Origin: a filamentous cyanobacterium ESFC-1
GTDB lineage: Bacteria; Cyanobacteriota; Cyanobacteriia; Cyanobacteriales; Spirulinaceae
Assembly: GCA_000380225.1 (NCBI GenBank)
Contig: KB904821.1
Location: 906,953 to 939,151, forward strand
Direction: 5' to 3'
DNA: 32,199 nt
The notes under the pieces are model-generated. The model had not been told where the DNA came from. It saw nothing but the letters and a program-made list of their open reading frames with translations, and did no database searches. Shown in pieces: positions 13,763-22,289 of this stretch (positions are counted from its first letter, which is position 1; the number at the start of each line of letters is the position of its first letter). The position numbers and the translations under genes are program-made.

Positions 13763-16051
13763 ATGGAAAACCAAATACTACAACTGCAAGGCATGAGTTG
13801 TGCTTCCTGTGCAGCTAGAGTTGAAAAAGCGATTCAAGCCGTACCCGGCGTACTAGAGTGTAATGTTAACTTTGGGGCAGAACAAGCCAGCATTGAATTT
13901 GACCAACAACAAGCCAATTTAGAGCGCATTCAGCAAGCGGTGAGAGATGCGGGGTATCAAGCCTTTCCGGTCGCTCAATGGGGCAGCAAAACCCCCGCAG
14001 ATGAAGATACAGAGGAACAACACCGCCAAGCCGAAGCCCAAGATTTACGCCGCAAGTTAATTTTAGGCGGGATTGTGAGTGCAATCTTAATCGTGGGGGG
14101 TTTACCGATGATGACGGGGATTGAGATGTCTGCAATCCCGATGTGGTTGCACAATGCTTGGTTGCAGTTGGTTGTGACAACTCCGGTAGTATTTTGGGTG
14201 GGTCAATCGTTTTTTGTGGGGGCTTGGAAAGCGGCCAAACATAAAACCGCAGACATGAATACTTTAGTCGCTTTGGGGACGGGGGCGGCTTATATTTATT
14301 CTTTGTTTCCTACCTTTTTTCCCGGTTGGTTTCGCGAGCAAGGGTTAACGCCAGATGTGTATTATGAAACGGCGGCAGTCGTGATTACGTTGGTATTATT
14401 AGGGCGATTCTTAGAACATCGGGCTAAAAAGCAAACCTCACTTGCCATTCGCAAGTTAATGGGAATGCAAGCCCAAACTGCCAGAGTCATTCGGGGCGAT
14501 CGCGAGCAGGAAATTCCCATCGAAGCGGTACAATTAGGCGAGATTATCATTGTGCGTCCCGGTGAGAAAATCCCTGTTGATGGTGAAGTAATTTCGGGAT
14601 CGTCAGCAGTAGACGAAGCGATGGTCACCGGAGAAAGCATCCCCATCGAAAAACAACCGGGGGATGAAGTTATCGGCGCAACCATCAACAAAACCGGGAG
14701 TTTTCGCTTCCAAGCCACTCGCATCGGCCAAGATACCACCCTGGCGCAAATTGTTCAGTTGGTGCAACAAGCCCAAGGCTCAAAAGCCCCGATTCAACAA
14801 GTAGCCGACCAAGTAACGAGTTGGTTTGTTCCGGCAGTGATGGCGATCGCGATTATCACCTTTATCACTTGGTTTGTCGTCACCCAAAACTTAGCCCTGG
14901 CCCTCATTACCACCGTGGGAGTGTTAGTCATTGCTTGTCCTTGTGCCTTGGGCTTGGCTACCCCAACCGCCGTGATGGTGGGAACCGGAAAAGGCGCAGA
15001 AAACGGCATTCTCATCAAAGACGCAGAAAGCCTAGAATTAGCCCACAAGCTCCAAACCATCGTTTTGGACAAAACTGGCACAATCACCGCCGGAAAGCCC
15101 ACCGTGACCGATTTTGTAACGGTACGCGGCACAGCCAACAGCAACGAGTTAAAGCTATTACGCTTGATTGCTGCTGTCGAAAATAACTCCGAGCATCCCC
15201 TCGCAGATGCCGTGGTACGCTATGCTCAAAATCAAGGCATTGAGTTACCTTTCCTCGAAGTCGTCAACTTTGACGCGATCGCGGGGAGTGGTGTACAAGG
15301 AGAAGTGAGCGATCGCGTTGTCCAAATCGGCACAAAACGCTGGTTTGAAGAAAGTCAGATTAAAACTAATTTGCTGACCAAGGCGCAAACCCAGCTTACC
15401 AATCACGAACAAGAATGGGAAGCCGATGGTAAAACCGTGGTCTGGATTGCCATTGATGGCGAAGTCGAAGGATTATTAGGCATTGCCGATACGATCAAAT
15501 CCAGTTCTCCCCAAGTTGTACAGCAATTGCGAGACATGGGCTTAGAAGTGGTGATGCTCACGGGAGATAATCAAAAAACCGCCGACGCGATCGCATCTCT
15601 TGCCGGAATCCGCCGCGTTTTCGCCCAAGTCCGCCCAGATCGCAAAGCCGAAGTTATCAAAGAATTGCAACAAGAAGGTAAAATTGTGGCTATGGTGGGG
15701 GATGGTATCAACGACGCACCCGCCCTTGCCCAAGCAGATGTCGGCATGGCCATTGGTACAGGAACCGATGTCGCGATCGCGGCTTCCGATATCACCCTCA
15801 TTTCCGGGGATTTACAGGGCATTGTCACCGCCATCCAACTCAGCCGCGCCACCCTCCGAAACATTCGTTCTAACCTATTTTTTGCCTTTATTTACAATGT
15901 CGCCGGGATTCCCATTGCTGCCGGGGTACTTTATCCAATTCTCGGCTTATTACTCAATCCCATTATCGCGGGTGCTGCCATGGCCTTTAGTTCCGTTTCC
16001 GTGGTACTAAATGCTTTACGACTGCGGGGTTTCAAAGTCTCTCATCATTAG
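13763..16051 (+). CDS. copA: Copper-translocating P1B-type ATPase (CopA/PacS type)
   Basis: The product has 762 residues. The N-terminal heavy-metal domain has GMSCASC (C13, C16). The membrane pair comes next, then the actuator loop with TGES (289-292). The CPC ion-binding motif (392-394) lies in helix 6, and DKTGT has the phosphorylated D436. The nucleotide domain has the HP motif (H478-P479) and GDGIND (646-651). The last helices carry YN (711-712) and MAFSSVSVV (740-748), the Cu(I) site set of P1B-1 pumps. All catalytic residues are present. The N-terminus resembles PacS, the thylakoid copper importer feeding plastocyanin, more than CtaA, but export at the plasma membrane cannot be excluded. 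An AGGAGA ribosome site precedes it; no copper chaperone or regulator is adjacent. Confidence 0.95.
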   Translation: MENQILQLQGMSCASCAARVEKAIQAVPGVLECNVNFGAEQASIEFDQQQANLERIQQAVRDAGYQAFPVAQWGSKTPADEDTEEQHRQAEAQDLRRKLILGGIVSAILIVGGLPMMTGIEMSAIPMWLHNAWLQLVVTTPVVFWVGQSFFVGAWKAAKHKTADMNTLVALGTGAAYIYSLFPTFFPGWFREQGLTPDVYYETAAVVITLVLLGRFLEHRAKKQTSLAIRKLMGMQAQTARVIRGDREQEIPIEAVQLGEIIIVRPGEKIPVDGEVISGSSAVDEAMVTGESIPIEKQPGDEVIGATINKTGSFRFQATRIGQDTTLAQIVQLVQQAQGSKAPIQQVADQVTSWFVPAVMAIAIITFITWFVVTQNLALALITTVGVLVIACPCALGLATPTAVMVGTGKGAENGILIKDAESLELAHKLQTIVLDKTGTITAGKPTVTDFVTVRGTANSNELKLLRLIAAVENNSEHPLADAVVRYAQNQGIELPFLEVVNFDAIAGSGVQGEVSDRVVQIGTKRWFEESQIKTNLLTKAQTQLTNHEQEWEADGKTVVWIAIDGEVEGLLGIADTIKSSSPQVVQQLRDMGLEVVMLTGDNQKTADAIASLAGIRRVFAQVRPDRKAEVIKELQQEGKIVAMVGDGINDAPALAQADVGMAIGTGTDVAIAASDITLISGDLQGIVTAIQLSRATLRNIRSNLFFAFIYNVAGIPIAAGVLYPILGLLLNPIIAGAAMAFSSVSVVLNALRLRGFKVSHH

Positions 16052-16082
16052 TCCTTTGTCATTGGTCTTTTGTCATTGGTCA
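16050..16082 (+). repeat. GT-rich repeat starting at the copA stop codon
   Basis: TCCTTTGTCATTGGTCTTTT and a second CATTGGTC follow the copA TAG with no gap. It belongs to the same short-repeat family as 13603, 19617 and 31484, again with the GT-rich strand in the sense direction of the preceding gene. Confidence 0.7.
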
Positions 16083-16091
16083 GTAAGAACT

Positions 16092-16500
16092 GTAGGGTGG
16101 GTTAGGCGGCTATAACCTAAGCTGTGACTGCAATCTAGCTCTCCGCCGTAACCCACCGCTTAAGATGTGTCACGACAGTAGTGCCGTGACACAGCTAAAA
16201 TGAGGCTTTAACGTAGGGTGGGTTAGGCGGCTAAAACCCATGCTATGACTGCAATCTAGCTCTCCGCCGCAACCCACCGCTTAAGATGTGTCACGACAGT
16301 AGTGGCTCGACACAGCTTAATTTGTGCGATAGTCACCATCGTTAAAATGCTTGTATTTTGGTGCGTTACGCTACGCTAACGACACCCTACCTATAGCCTC
16401 ATTTAAGGTGTGTCGCGACAGTAGGGTGGGTTAGGCGGCTATAACCTAAGCTGTGACAGCAATCGGGAAATCCGCCGCAACCCACCGTTGAAGATGTATC
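16092..16500. repeat. Three copies of a palindromic intergenic repeat
   Basis: Copies begin GTAGGGTGGGTTAGGCGGCT at 16092, 16213 and 16421. Each runs about 80-110 bp and ends near CCGCCG(T/C)AACCCACC followed by AAGATGT(G/A)TCAC. The start and end segments of each copy are near reverse complements, so each unit folds into a long hairpin. Copies 1 and 2 share AAGATGTGTCACGACAGTAG. The stretch between copies 2 and 3 holds GTGCGTTACGCTACGCTAAC (16361-16380). No gene is supported in 16052-16517. Confidence 0.85.
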
Positions 16501-16620
16501 ACTAAAGGAAACGGACTATGGCGCGATCGCATTCTCTTCCCAAACTTTCTTCTAAACTGAGAATTAACCTTAGTCCACCATCTCATGCGACGAGATTCTC
16601 TTTTTTACCAAAAATTCTGG

Positions 16621-16969
16621 GTTTAAAGCCCCGTCCTTATAGGACGGCTTTGTATTATAATATCGGTGTGCGAGTGACCAGTAATGTGGGCCGCACTACA
16701 ATAAACCTAACCAACTCAATAGTTAAAGTAAGGGGTTTTCAGCACAATCCTTGTTGATGTAAAACTTTAGGGGTGTAGTTGTGAAAACCAACTTTTGCGT
16801 CCGGGCAGGGCGTATCTTGGAGCAGAAACCAAGAAATAAAACGCTCGTTGAGTCGGTCTGACGGGGACTAAGGGGAGGATATTTAGGTGTCTGTCGATCC
16901 AAAGTCTAGTTAAGAGGCAACCTGAAAGAAACGAGAATCCTCGACCGTTTACGGCGAGGAGTTGTCAAC
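16621..16969 (+). mobile_element. Non-autonomous IS200/IS605-type element without tnpA or tnpB, retaining a likely omega-RNA
   Basis: The left part begins with a hairpin at 16625-16651 (AAAGCC, two bulged C, CGTCCT, loop TAT, AGGACGGCTTT), typical of a left end. The right end has a hairpin at 16939-16959 (CCTCG, bulged A, CCG, loop TTTA, CGG, CGAGG) and then GAGTTGTCAAC to 16969, matching the end at 63-95. A short frame, CVRAGRILEQKPRNKTLVES and stop (about 16796-16861), may be a TnpB tail remnant. The ~75 bases between it and the right hairpin are where an omega-RNA scaffold would lie. The total is about 350 bp, too small for any transposase gene. The left boundary is approximate. Confidence 0.7.
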
Positions 16970-17904
16970 AACTATTTCAGCGATCGCCAACCCTGTTATT
17001 TGAGCTACTACCCGAACCCCCTGTCAATGCTCAAAACTATCGTTTTGACTCCGTAGCCGTCAAAGAACCTCGCTTTGAGATCGATGGTGTATTTTTGCCC
17101 CCAGAAGGTGAAACTGGCACCGTTTATTTCTGTGAAGTACAGTTCCAAAAAGATGAGCAGCTCTACGAACGAGTATTCGCTGAATCCTTACTATACTTCT
17201 ATCGCAATCGAGAACGCTTCGACTACTGGCAGATTGTCATCATCTATCCAACACGCAGCACAGAACAAAGCCAACTCGGTCCTTATCAGGGGCTACTCGA
17301 TAGCGAACAGGTTCATCGGGTGTACCTGGATGAGTTAGGAGAAATTCGCCAATTGCCTCTCTCGATGGCAGTAATGCTTTTAACGACTGTTGAAGCAGAC
17401 CAAACAGCAGTAGAAGCCAGATATTTGTTAAATCGAACCCGTCAGGAGGTAGCTGAATCAGCAACTCGCGCCATAATGGAAATGATCGCGACCATTGTGG
17501 CGTATAGATTTGAAACATTAACGCGAGTCGAGGTAGAAGCGATGTTAAACATCACATTTGAGGAAACAAGACTATATCAGGATATTAAACGAGACGCACG
17601 AGCAGAAGGACGACAAGAAGGACGACAAGAAGGACGACAAGAAGGACGACAAGAAGGACGACAAGAAGGACGACAAGAAGGACGACAAGAAGGACGACAA
17701 GAAGGACTCGCAGAAGGACGACAAGAAGAAGCTGCTGGTCTGGTGATGCGGCTGTTGACGAAGCGGTTGGGAGACCTATCCGAACCGCTTCGAGGGACGC
17801 TCTCTAACTTACCGTTGTCGGTGCTAGAAGACTTGAGCGAAGCCTTACTGGATTTTACGAAGGTGGAAGACTTGCAGGATTGGTTAGAGGAGCACTCAGG
17901 GTGA
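16970..17904 (+). pseudogene. Rpn/DUF2887-type PD-(D/E)XK nuclease gene with its 5' end removed by the IS605 derivative
   Basis: The coding frame is clear from 16972: QLFQRSPTLLFELL, then YRFDSVAVKEPRFEIDGVFL, PPEGETGTVYFCEVQFQKDE and FAESLLYFYRN. This is the N-terminal nuclease-like half of the Rpn/DUF2887 family, with D, E and Q-x-K residues of the core. Family members begin about 8-10 residues earlier with something like MKTDxLFY. Here the frame runs back into the transposon right end without a good start codon, so the native start is gone. A TTG at 17095 could start a shortened 269-residue product that would lack the first strands of the fold. The middle holds a long GRQE repeat linker and the C-terminus a helical DUF4351-like region. 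Rpn proteins are linked to recombination and mobile DNA. Confidence 0.8.
17605..17724 (+). repeat. In-frame 12-bp tandem repeat (eight perfect units plus two)
   Basis: GAAGGACGACAA repeats perfectly eight times (17605-17700), followed by a variant GAAGGACTCGCA and one more perfect unit (17713-17724). It encodes EGRQ in the Rpn/DUF2887 frame, KDDK in another plus frame and SCRP on the minus strand, so several spurious open frames arise here. Perfect copies imply recent slippage expansion. Confidence 0.97.
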
Positions 17905-17978
17905 TGCCTATGCCTCTCCTGATGAGAAATTAAAGCTTGGAGCATCGCCCACCCTATCTAGCTTTGAGGACAAAAACC

Positions 17979-18455
17979 ATGAGTTCTAGTTCTTCAATTC
18001 CCAACTATGTCCAAGACCTCAAAACACTGTATGGGTCTGAGCCTCAAAGTTTAGTGGATACAGGGGTTTTCTACGAACAGGTAGAACCCAATACCGATTT
18101 AGGACAAATTGCCCTGCGGTATTATCAACAGGTTGTCGGGTCTTATTGGAGTCAAGGCTGGATTGAGGGTTGGGAACTGCTTTACACCCGTCCTGGGGGC
18201 AAACCGGGGGATATTATTAACGAGTTTACAGCCGTTAATGATATTCTCGATACTTTATTAGATATGTTGCTCAATCCCTTGGCGAATGACGATTATGAAA
18301 CTGCCCCACTCAAATTAGCTGCGGCATTTAATGACCCAGAGGTGGTTGATTTTAGAATTCACAAAATGGCGGATAACGACATTATGGAAGGGCGGTTAAT
18401 CCTGGGATATCGTACCAATGGAGAAACTACCATTCTCAGCCTTTTATCCGATTAA
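17979..18455 (+). CDS. Conserved hypothetical protein
   Basis: From the ATG at 17979 (MSSSSSIPNYVQDLKTLYGS) the product is 158 residues. The in-frame upstream start at 17937 only translates intergenic sequence. The protein looks soluble, mixed alpha/beta, with DLGQIALRYYQQVVGSYWSQ, INEFTAVNDILDTLLDMLLN and a C-terminal strand GRLILGYRTNGETTILSLL. I do not recognise a family. It overlaps the convergent aminotransferase gene by 12 bp at their 3' ends, so antisense interference between the two is possible. Confidence 0.7.
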   Translation: MSSSSSIPNYVQDLKTLYGSEPQSLVDTGVFYEQVEPNTDLGQIALRYYQQVVGSYWSQGWIEGWELLYTRPGGKPGDIINEFTAVNDILDTLLDMLLNPLANDDYETAPLKLAAAFNDPEVVDFRIHKMADNDIMEGRLILGYRTNGETTILSLLSD

Positions 18456-19616
18456 AAAACTCGCCAGACGTTGTACCGCTAACTGTAGAATATCGGGGTC
18501 GTGGACGAGGGCGAAACGGACGTAACCTTCGCCAGATTTGCCGAAACCCGCACCGGGAGAAACGGCGACTCCGGTGGCAGCGACTAACTCGGTGGCAAAT
18601 TTTACGGAATCATTGCGCCAAGCGGGGGGAAGTTGCGCCCAGACGTACATGGTGGCGGTGGGAGTGGGAACTGACCAACCCATATCTTTGAGGGCGGCGA
18701 CAAAGGCATCGCGGCGGTTTTGAAAGGTTTTAATGGTGTCGTCTACAATGGCGCGATCGCACTCTAACGCTGCTACAGCCCCGCGCATAATGCCGAGATA
18801 TTGATTGAAGTCTACCACCGCTTTCACCTGCCTCAAAGCGCCAATAATGGCGGCATTCCCCACGGCAAAGCCTGTGCGAAAACCGCCCATGTTGTAGGAT
18901 TTCGAGAAGGTGAAAAACTCAATAGCAATCTCTTTATTTTTATCTGCTTGCAGGATAGAAGGGGGTTGAGTTGTTCCCTCAAATACAAAGTCGTGATAGG
19001 GGAAGTCGTGGACTAAGATAATGTCGTGTTGGCGACAAAAATTCACGGCTTCTTGGAAAAAAGAAAGGGGTGCAGTAGCGGTTGTGGGGTTGTGGGGATA
19101 ACTCAGTACCATCATTTTGGCGCTTTCGACTACAGCCGGGGGAATATCGCCCAATACGGGCAAATAAGCGTTTTCGACGGTTAAGGGCATGGTATAGATT
19201 TGCCCCCCTGCGAGATACACGCCCCCGGTATGAGAGGGATAACCGGGGTCAAGGAGGAGGGCAAACTCACCGGGATTCATCACCGCGAGGGGCAGATGGG
19301 CTGTGCCTTCTTGGGAGCCAATCAGGGGGAGAACTTCGGTTTCTGGGTTCAGGGGAATGCCGTAGCGGTTTTCGTACCAAGTCGCGATCGCGTCTCGGAA
19401 AAACCGGGTACTGGCAAACAAGTTATAACCGTAGGTGGTGCGATCGCCCAACGCTTTCTCTATCGTCTCTAAAATCGGCGGGGCTACGGGTAAATCCGAC
19501 GATCCGAGAGACAAGTCCAAAATCTCTTTTCCCGCCTTTCTCGCTTGAGCTTTGGCGCGATCCATGTCTGCGAAGACGTTGCGATTTAGGGGTTGTAAGC
19601 GTTGAGCAAATTGCAT
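18444..19616 (-). CDS. Class I/II PLP-dependent aminotransferase, LL-diaminopimelate aminotransferase-like
   Basis: From ATG 19616 (MQFAQRLQPLNRNVFADMDR) the product is 390 residues. A 32-residue extension upstream is translated short-repeat DNA and is rejected. Fold-type I signatures: GYNLFASTRFFRDAIATWY, DPGYPSHTGG, SYPHNPT (N176), VHDFPYHDFVF (D204, Y207) and the PLP lysine in FFTFSKSYNMGGFRTGF (K239). The sequence is nearest in feel to the DapL/LL-DAP aminotransferase-related group of cyanobacteria. The true lysine-pathway enzyme is usually a little longer (about 410), so this may be a paralogue with another substrate. It follows thioredoxin on the same strand, separated only by repeats. 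Confidence 0.88.
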   Translation of the reverse strand: MQFAQRLQPLNRNVFADMDRAKAQARKAGKEILDLSLGSSDLPVAPPILETIEKALGDRTTYGYNLFASTRFFRDAIATWYENRYGIPLNPETEVLPLIGSQEGTAHLPLAVMNPGEFALLLDPGYPSHTGGVYLAGGQIYTMPLTVENAYLPVLGDIPPAVVESAKMMVLSYPHNPTTATAPLSFFQEAVNFCRQHDIILVHDFPYHDFVFEGTTQPPSILQADKNKEIAIEFFTFSKSYNMGGFRTGFAVGNAAIIGALRQVKAVVDFNQYLGIMRGAVAALECDRAIVDDTIKTFQNRRDAFVAALKDMGWSVPTPTATMYVWAQLPPAWRNDSVKFATELVAATGVAVSPGAGFGKSGEGYVRFALVHDPDILQLAVQRLASFLIG

Positions 19617-19712
19617 TTTTGTCCTTTGTCTTTTGTCTTTTGTCCTTTGTCCCCAGCAACCAATGACCAATGACCAATGACCAACAACCAATGACCAATG
19701 ACCAATGACCAA
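19617..19712 (-). repeat. Heptamer-type repeat between trxA and the aminotransferase
   Basis: Read on the minus strand, the thioredoxin stop is followed directly by TTGGTCATTGGTCATTGGTC and many variants, then by CTTTTGTCTTTTGTC. The 7-bp unit (T)GGTCATT recurs about ten times. It fills the whole gap up to the aminotransferase start and creates false N-terminal extensions (MVIGHWSLVV). Confidence 0.9.
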
Positions 19713-20048
19713 TTAGCTCAAATGATTGTCTAGCATGGCTTGTAGCGCTTGCTTGCCGATCGCGCCTTCGTGGGATTCTACGATGTCTTCGCCTTTATAC
19801 AATCGTAGGGCTGGGACTCCTTCAACTTGGCATTTGGCCACGGTGTCGGGGTGGGCATCTACTTCTAGTTTAAAGACTTTCAGGCGATCGCGATAATTTT
19901 CCGCTACCCATTCAACCGACGGGGAAACCAACTTACACGGGCCACACCAAGTTGCCCAAAAGTAAATCAACACGGACTTTTCAGCTTCTAATACTTCTTG
20001 GTTGAAGTCGAATTGTTGTGGATCGCTAATACTAACAATGTGGCTCAC
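19713..20048 (-). CDS. trxA: Thioredoxin
   Basis: The product has 111 residues with the thioredoxin fold and the active-site motif WCGPC (FWATWCGPCKLVSPSVEW), the conserved KLEVDAHPD strand and the cis-proline loop GVPALRLYKG. It is a cytosolic dithiol reductant. The start is a GTG with AGAGGT about 9 nt upstream. It reads toward the aminotransferase and may be co-transcribed with it. The divergence from the most canonical m-type (VDTD-like replaced by VDAHPD) suggests one of several paralogues. Confidence 0.95.
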   Translation of the reverse strand: MSHIVSISDPQQFDFNQEVLEAEKSVLIYFWATWCGPCKLVSPSVEWVAENYRDRLKVFKLEVDAHPDTVAKCQVEGVPALRLYKGEDIVESHEGAIGKQALQAMLDNHLS

Positions 20049-20232
20049 TCTTATCTTACCTCTTTGACCATCTCTTCAAAATTTCTTTTTTACCATTAAA
20101 TCAGCATCCCTTCCAAGCTAAATATTAATTTAATCTGATTGTTTGATCAAAAAGAGGTCTCCTGGGAATAAATTGCCAAGAAACCCCTTTTTAAGCCAAC
20201 TTGGGATAATTTCAGCCCATAAAAGGCTAGTT

Positions 20233-21018
20233 CTAGCTCTTGCGGAGTTGATTGCGGAGTTCTTCGAGTTCTGAGTCTACTACCGAGCCTTGAGACTGGC
20301 TTTGAGTTTCTTGGCCTTCCGGGAGGGCTTGTTGAGTGGGAGCAGCCCCCGGTAGGGCACCACCAGACATTTCAGCTTTGAGCGCCATCAGTTCATTATC
20401 CACACCATCCCCGGATTCGAGTTGGGCAAATTGGTCTTCGAGGCCGCTTCCTCCCAACTCATAAGCTGCTTGGGATTCGGCTTCGAGGGAGACGACCTTA
20501 TCTTCCATGCGCTCAAAGGCGGCCATGGCGCTGTTAGTAGACATATTGCCCACCGCTTCTTGTAATTGGCGATTGGCTTGTGCTGCTTGCGCTCTGGCTT
20601 TGAGCATATTTTTCTTGGTTTTGGCCTCAGCAATCTTGCTTTCAAGGGCAATCAGTTGCTTTTTGAGGGTGTCAACCTGTTTGCTTTGGTTGTCAAGTTG
20701 CAACTTGAGGGTTTGGGCGGTTTCACCGTAGTTTTTCTTCCGCACCAAGGCTTCGCGAGCCAGATTTTCATCACCCTTTTGTAAAGCGAGTTGCGCTCGT
20801 TGTTGCCATTTATTGGCTTCGTCGTTGTTTTGGCTATATTGTTTTTCTGTACGTTTTTGTTCGGCAATGGTTCTAGCGACTGCTTGACGCAGTTGCACTA
20901 GATTCTCTTGCATATCTATAACAGCTTGTTCGAGGACTTTTTCGGGGTCTTCGGCTTTGCTGACTATATCGTTAAGGTTGGCTCGAAAAACTCGGCTAAT
21001 ACGGTCAAATAATCCCAT
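20233..21018 (-). CDS. vipp1: Vipp1/IM30 (PspA family), copy A
   Basis: The product has 261 residues. It opens MGLFDRISRVFRANLNDIVS, the amphipathic membrane-binding helix of the PspA/IM30 family. A long coiled coil follows (EQKRTEKQYSQNNDEANKWQ, KKNMLKARAQAAQANRQLQE). The linker after about residue 220 leads to a short C-terminal helix, VDSELEELRNQLRKS. That extra helix separates Vipp1 from PspA. Vipp1 forms ESCRT-III-like rings that shape and protect thylakoid membranes. It lies 190 bp downstream of a second, very similar copy on the same strand. AGGAAA precedes the ATG. Confidence 0.93.
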   Translation of the reverse strand: MGLFDRISRVFRANLNDIVSKAEDPEKVLEQAVIDMQENLVQLRQAVARTIAEQKRTEKQYSQNNDEANKWQQRAQLALQKGDENLAREALVRKKNYGETAQTLKLQLDNQSKQVDTLKKQLIALESKIAEAKTKKNMLKARAQAAQANRQLQEAVGNMSTNSAMAAFERMEDKVVSLEAESQAAYELGGSGLEDQFAQLESGDGVDNELMALKAEMSGGALPGAAPTQQALPEGQETQSQSQGSVVDSELEELRNQLRKS

Positions 21019-21096
21019 GACGCTGCTTTCCTATTTGTCTTGATTTACCTAAAAACGCGATCGCGCTACTTTTTAAGACCTAATTCTAGTTTGACA

Positions 21097-21120
21097 TACA
21101 AGCGTAAGTATGCGCTTGTA
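21097..21120. promoter_or_regulatory. 24-bp palindrome between the two vipp1 genes
   Basis: TACAAGCG (21097-21104) and CGCTTGTA (21113-21120) form a perfect 8-bp inverted repeat around TAAGTATG. It lies about 80 bp upstream of the vipp1 copy A start on the minus strand. It has no T-run on either side, so an operator or mRNA hairpin is more likely than a terminator. Confidence 0.5.
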
Positions 21121-21208
21121 GGGATTAGGGAACCTTGATTCCCGATGATTTCGGGTCAGGTTATCAAAAAGCCTCGCGATCGCGCCAAGGACGGAATTGA
21201 CTACAATA

Positions 21209-22000
21209 TTAGCTGTTACGGAGTTGATTGCGTAATGCTTCTAGCTCGTCGTCTACCCCCGCTTGAGCGCCAGAATTGTCTTGACTTTCGCTTTCCCCTT
21301 CGGGAAGGGCTTGTTGCGTCGGATTTGCACCCGGTAGCGCCCCGCCAGACATTTCCGCTTTGAGGGCCATGAGTTCATCGTCTACCCCAGACCCGGATTC
21401 GAGTTGAGCAAATTGGTCTTCGAGACCGCTTCCTTCTAACTCATGCACCGCTTGGGATTCGGCTTCGAGGGAGACGACTTTATCTTCCATGCGCTCAAAA
21501 GCCGCCATTGCCCCCCCGGTTGAAATATTGTTGACGGTGCTTTGTAGTTGACGATTGGCCTCGGCAGCTTGCGCTCTGGCTTTGAGCATATTTTTCTTGG
21601 TTTTGGCCTCCGAAATTTTGCTTTCGAGGGCCACCAGTTGCTTCTTGAGAGTGGCAACTTGTTGGGTTTGGGTGTCAAGTTGTGTTTTCAACACTTGGGC
21701 GGTTTCTGCGGCGCTTTTTTTGCGGACTAGGGCTTCGCGAGCCAGGGTTTCATCCCCCTTTTGTAAAGCCAGTTGCGCTCGTTGTTGCCATTTGTTGGCT
21801 TCGTCGTTGTTTTGAGTATATTGTTTTTCTGTACGTTTTTGTTCGGCAATGGTTCTAGCGACCGCTTGACGCAGTTGCACTAGATTTTCTTGCATATCTA
21901 TAACAGCTTGTTCGAGGACTTTTTCGGGGTCTTCGGCTTTGCTGACAACATCGTTGAGATTGGCTCGAACAACGCGACTAATACGGTCAAATAATCCCAT
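21209..22000 (-). CDS. vipp1: Vipp1/IM30 (PspA family), copy B
   Basis: The product has 263 residues and aligns with copy A end to end (MGLFDRISRVVRANLNDVVS at the start; VDDELEALRNQLRNS at the end). Differences concentrate in the coiled coil (about 95-160) and in the Gln/Ser-rich linker (about 225-248). Both copies keep the amphipathic first helix and the Vipp1-specific C-terminal helix, so this is a Vipp1 duplication and not a PspA/Vipp1 pair. It is the upstream gene of the tandem; AGGAAA precedes its ATG. The two may form mixed rings or be expressed under different conditions. Confidence 0.93.
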   Translation of the reverse strand: MGLFDRISRVVRANLNDVVSKAEDPEKVLEQAVIDMQENLVQLRQAVARTIAEQKRTEKQYTQNNDEANKWQQRAQLALQKGDETLAREALVRKKSAAETAQVLKTQLDTQTQQVATLKKQLVALESKISEAKTKKNMLKARAQAAEANRQLQSTVNNISTGGAMAAFERMEDKVVSLEAESQAVHELEGSGLEDQFAQLESGSGVDDELMALKAEMSGGALPGANPTQQALPEGESESQDNSGAQAGVDDELEALRNQLRNS

Positions 22001-22289
22001 GAAACTGTTTTTCCTATAAGTTGGGTGTACAAAATTCAGATTGTTGGGGTGGGTTAGTTTCCCATTTTTGGGGCTTTCTTGCGTCTAGGGTTGTGGGGCT
22101 ACCTATTTTGATTGTACGGATAATTCGCGATCGCGTCTCGTCTTGAGTCGATTCATAGACCCCCGTTTGCCAGAAGTCTCAACAAAAACACTGGATTAGC
22201 CAGGTACAGCAGCCCCATTACTTTTGATACGGACGACAAGCCGTCGGGAGAGTTTCCCAGAAAAAACCACATTTTGCCGCAATTTATCG

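Noticed and set aside
14362-15864. Long antisense and alternate frames over copA (up to 136 codons)
   Set aside because: They overlap a fully conserved P-type ATPase frame and have no recognisable features.
16518-16757. 79-codon plus-strand frame (MARSHSLPKLSSK)
   Set aside because: Its second half is the left end of the IS605 derivative and the first half matches no family I know. A remnant cannot be excluded but a gene is not supported.
17558-17746. Plus-strand frame of repeated KDDK, and the minus-strand frame of repeated SCRP at 17577-17945
   Set aside because: Both are alternative frames of the 12-bp tandem repeat inside the Rpn/DUF2887 gene.
19617-19712. Extra N-terminal 32 residues of the aminotransferase (MVIGHWSLVVGHWS)
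   Set aside because: They are translated heptamer repeats; the fold begins at MQFAQRLQPL.
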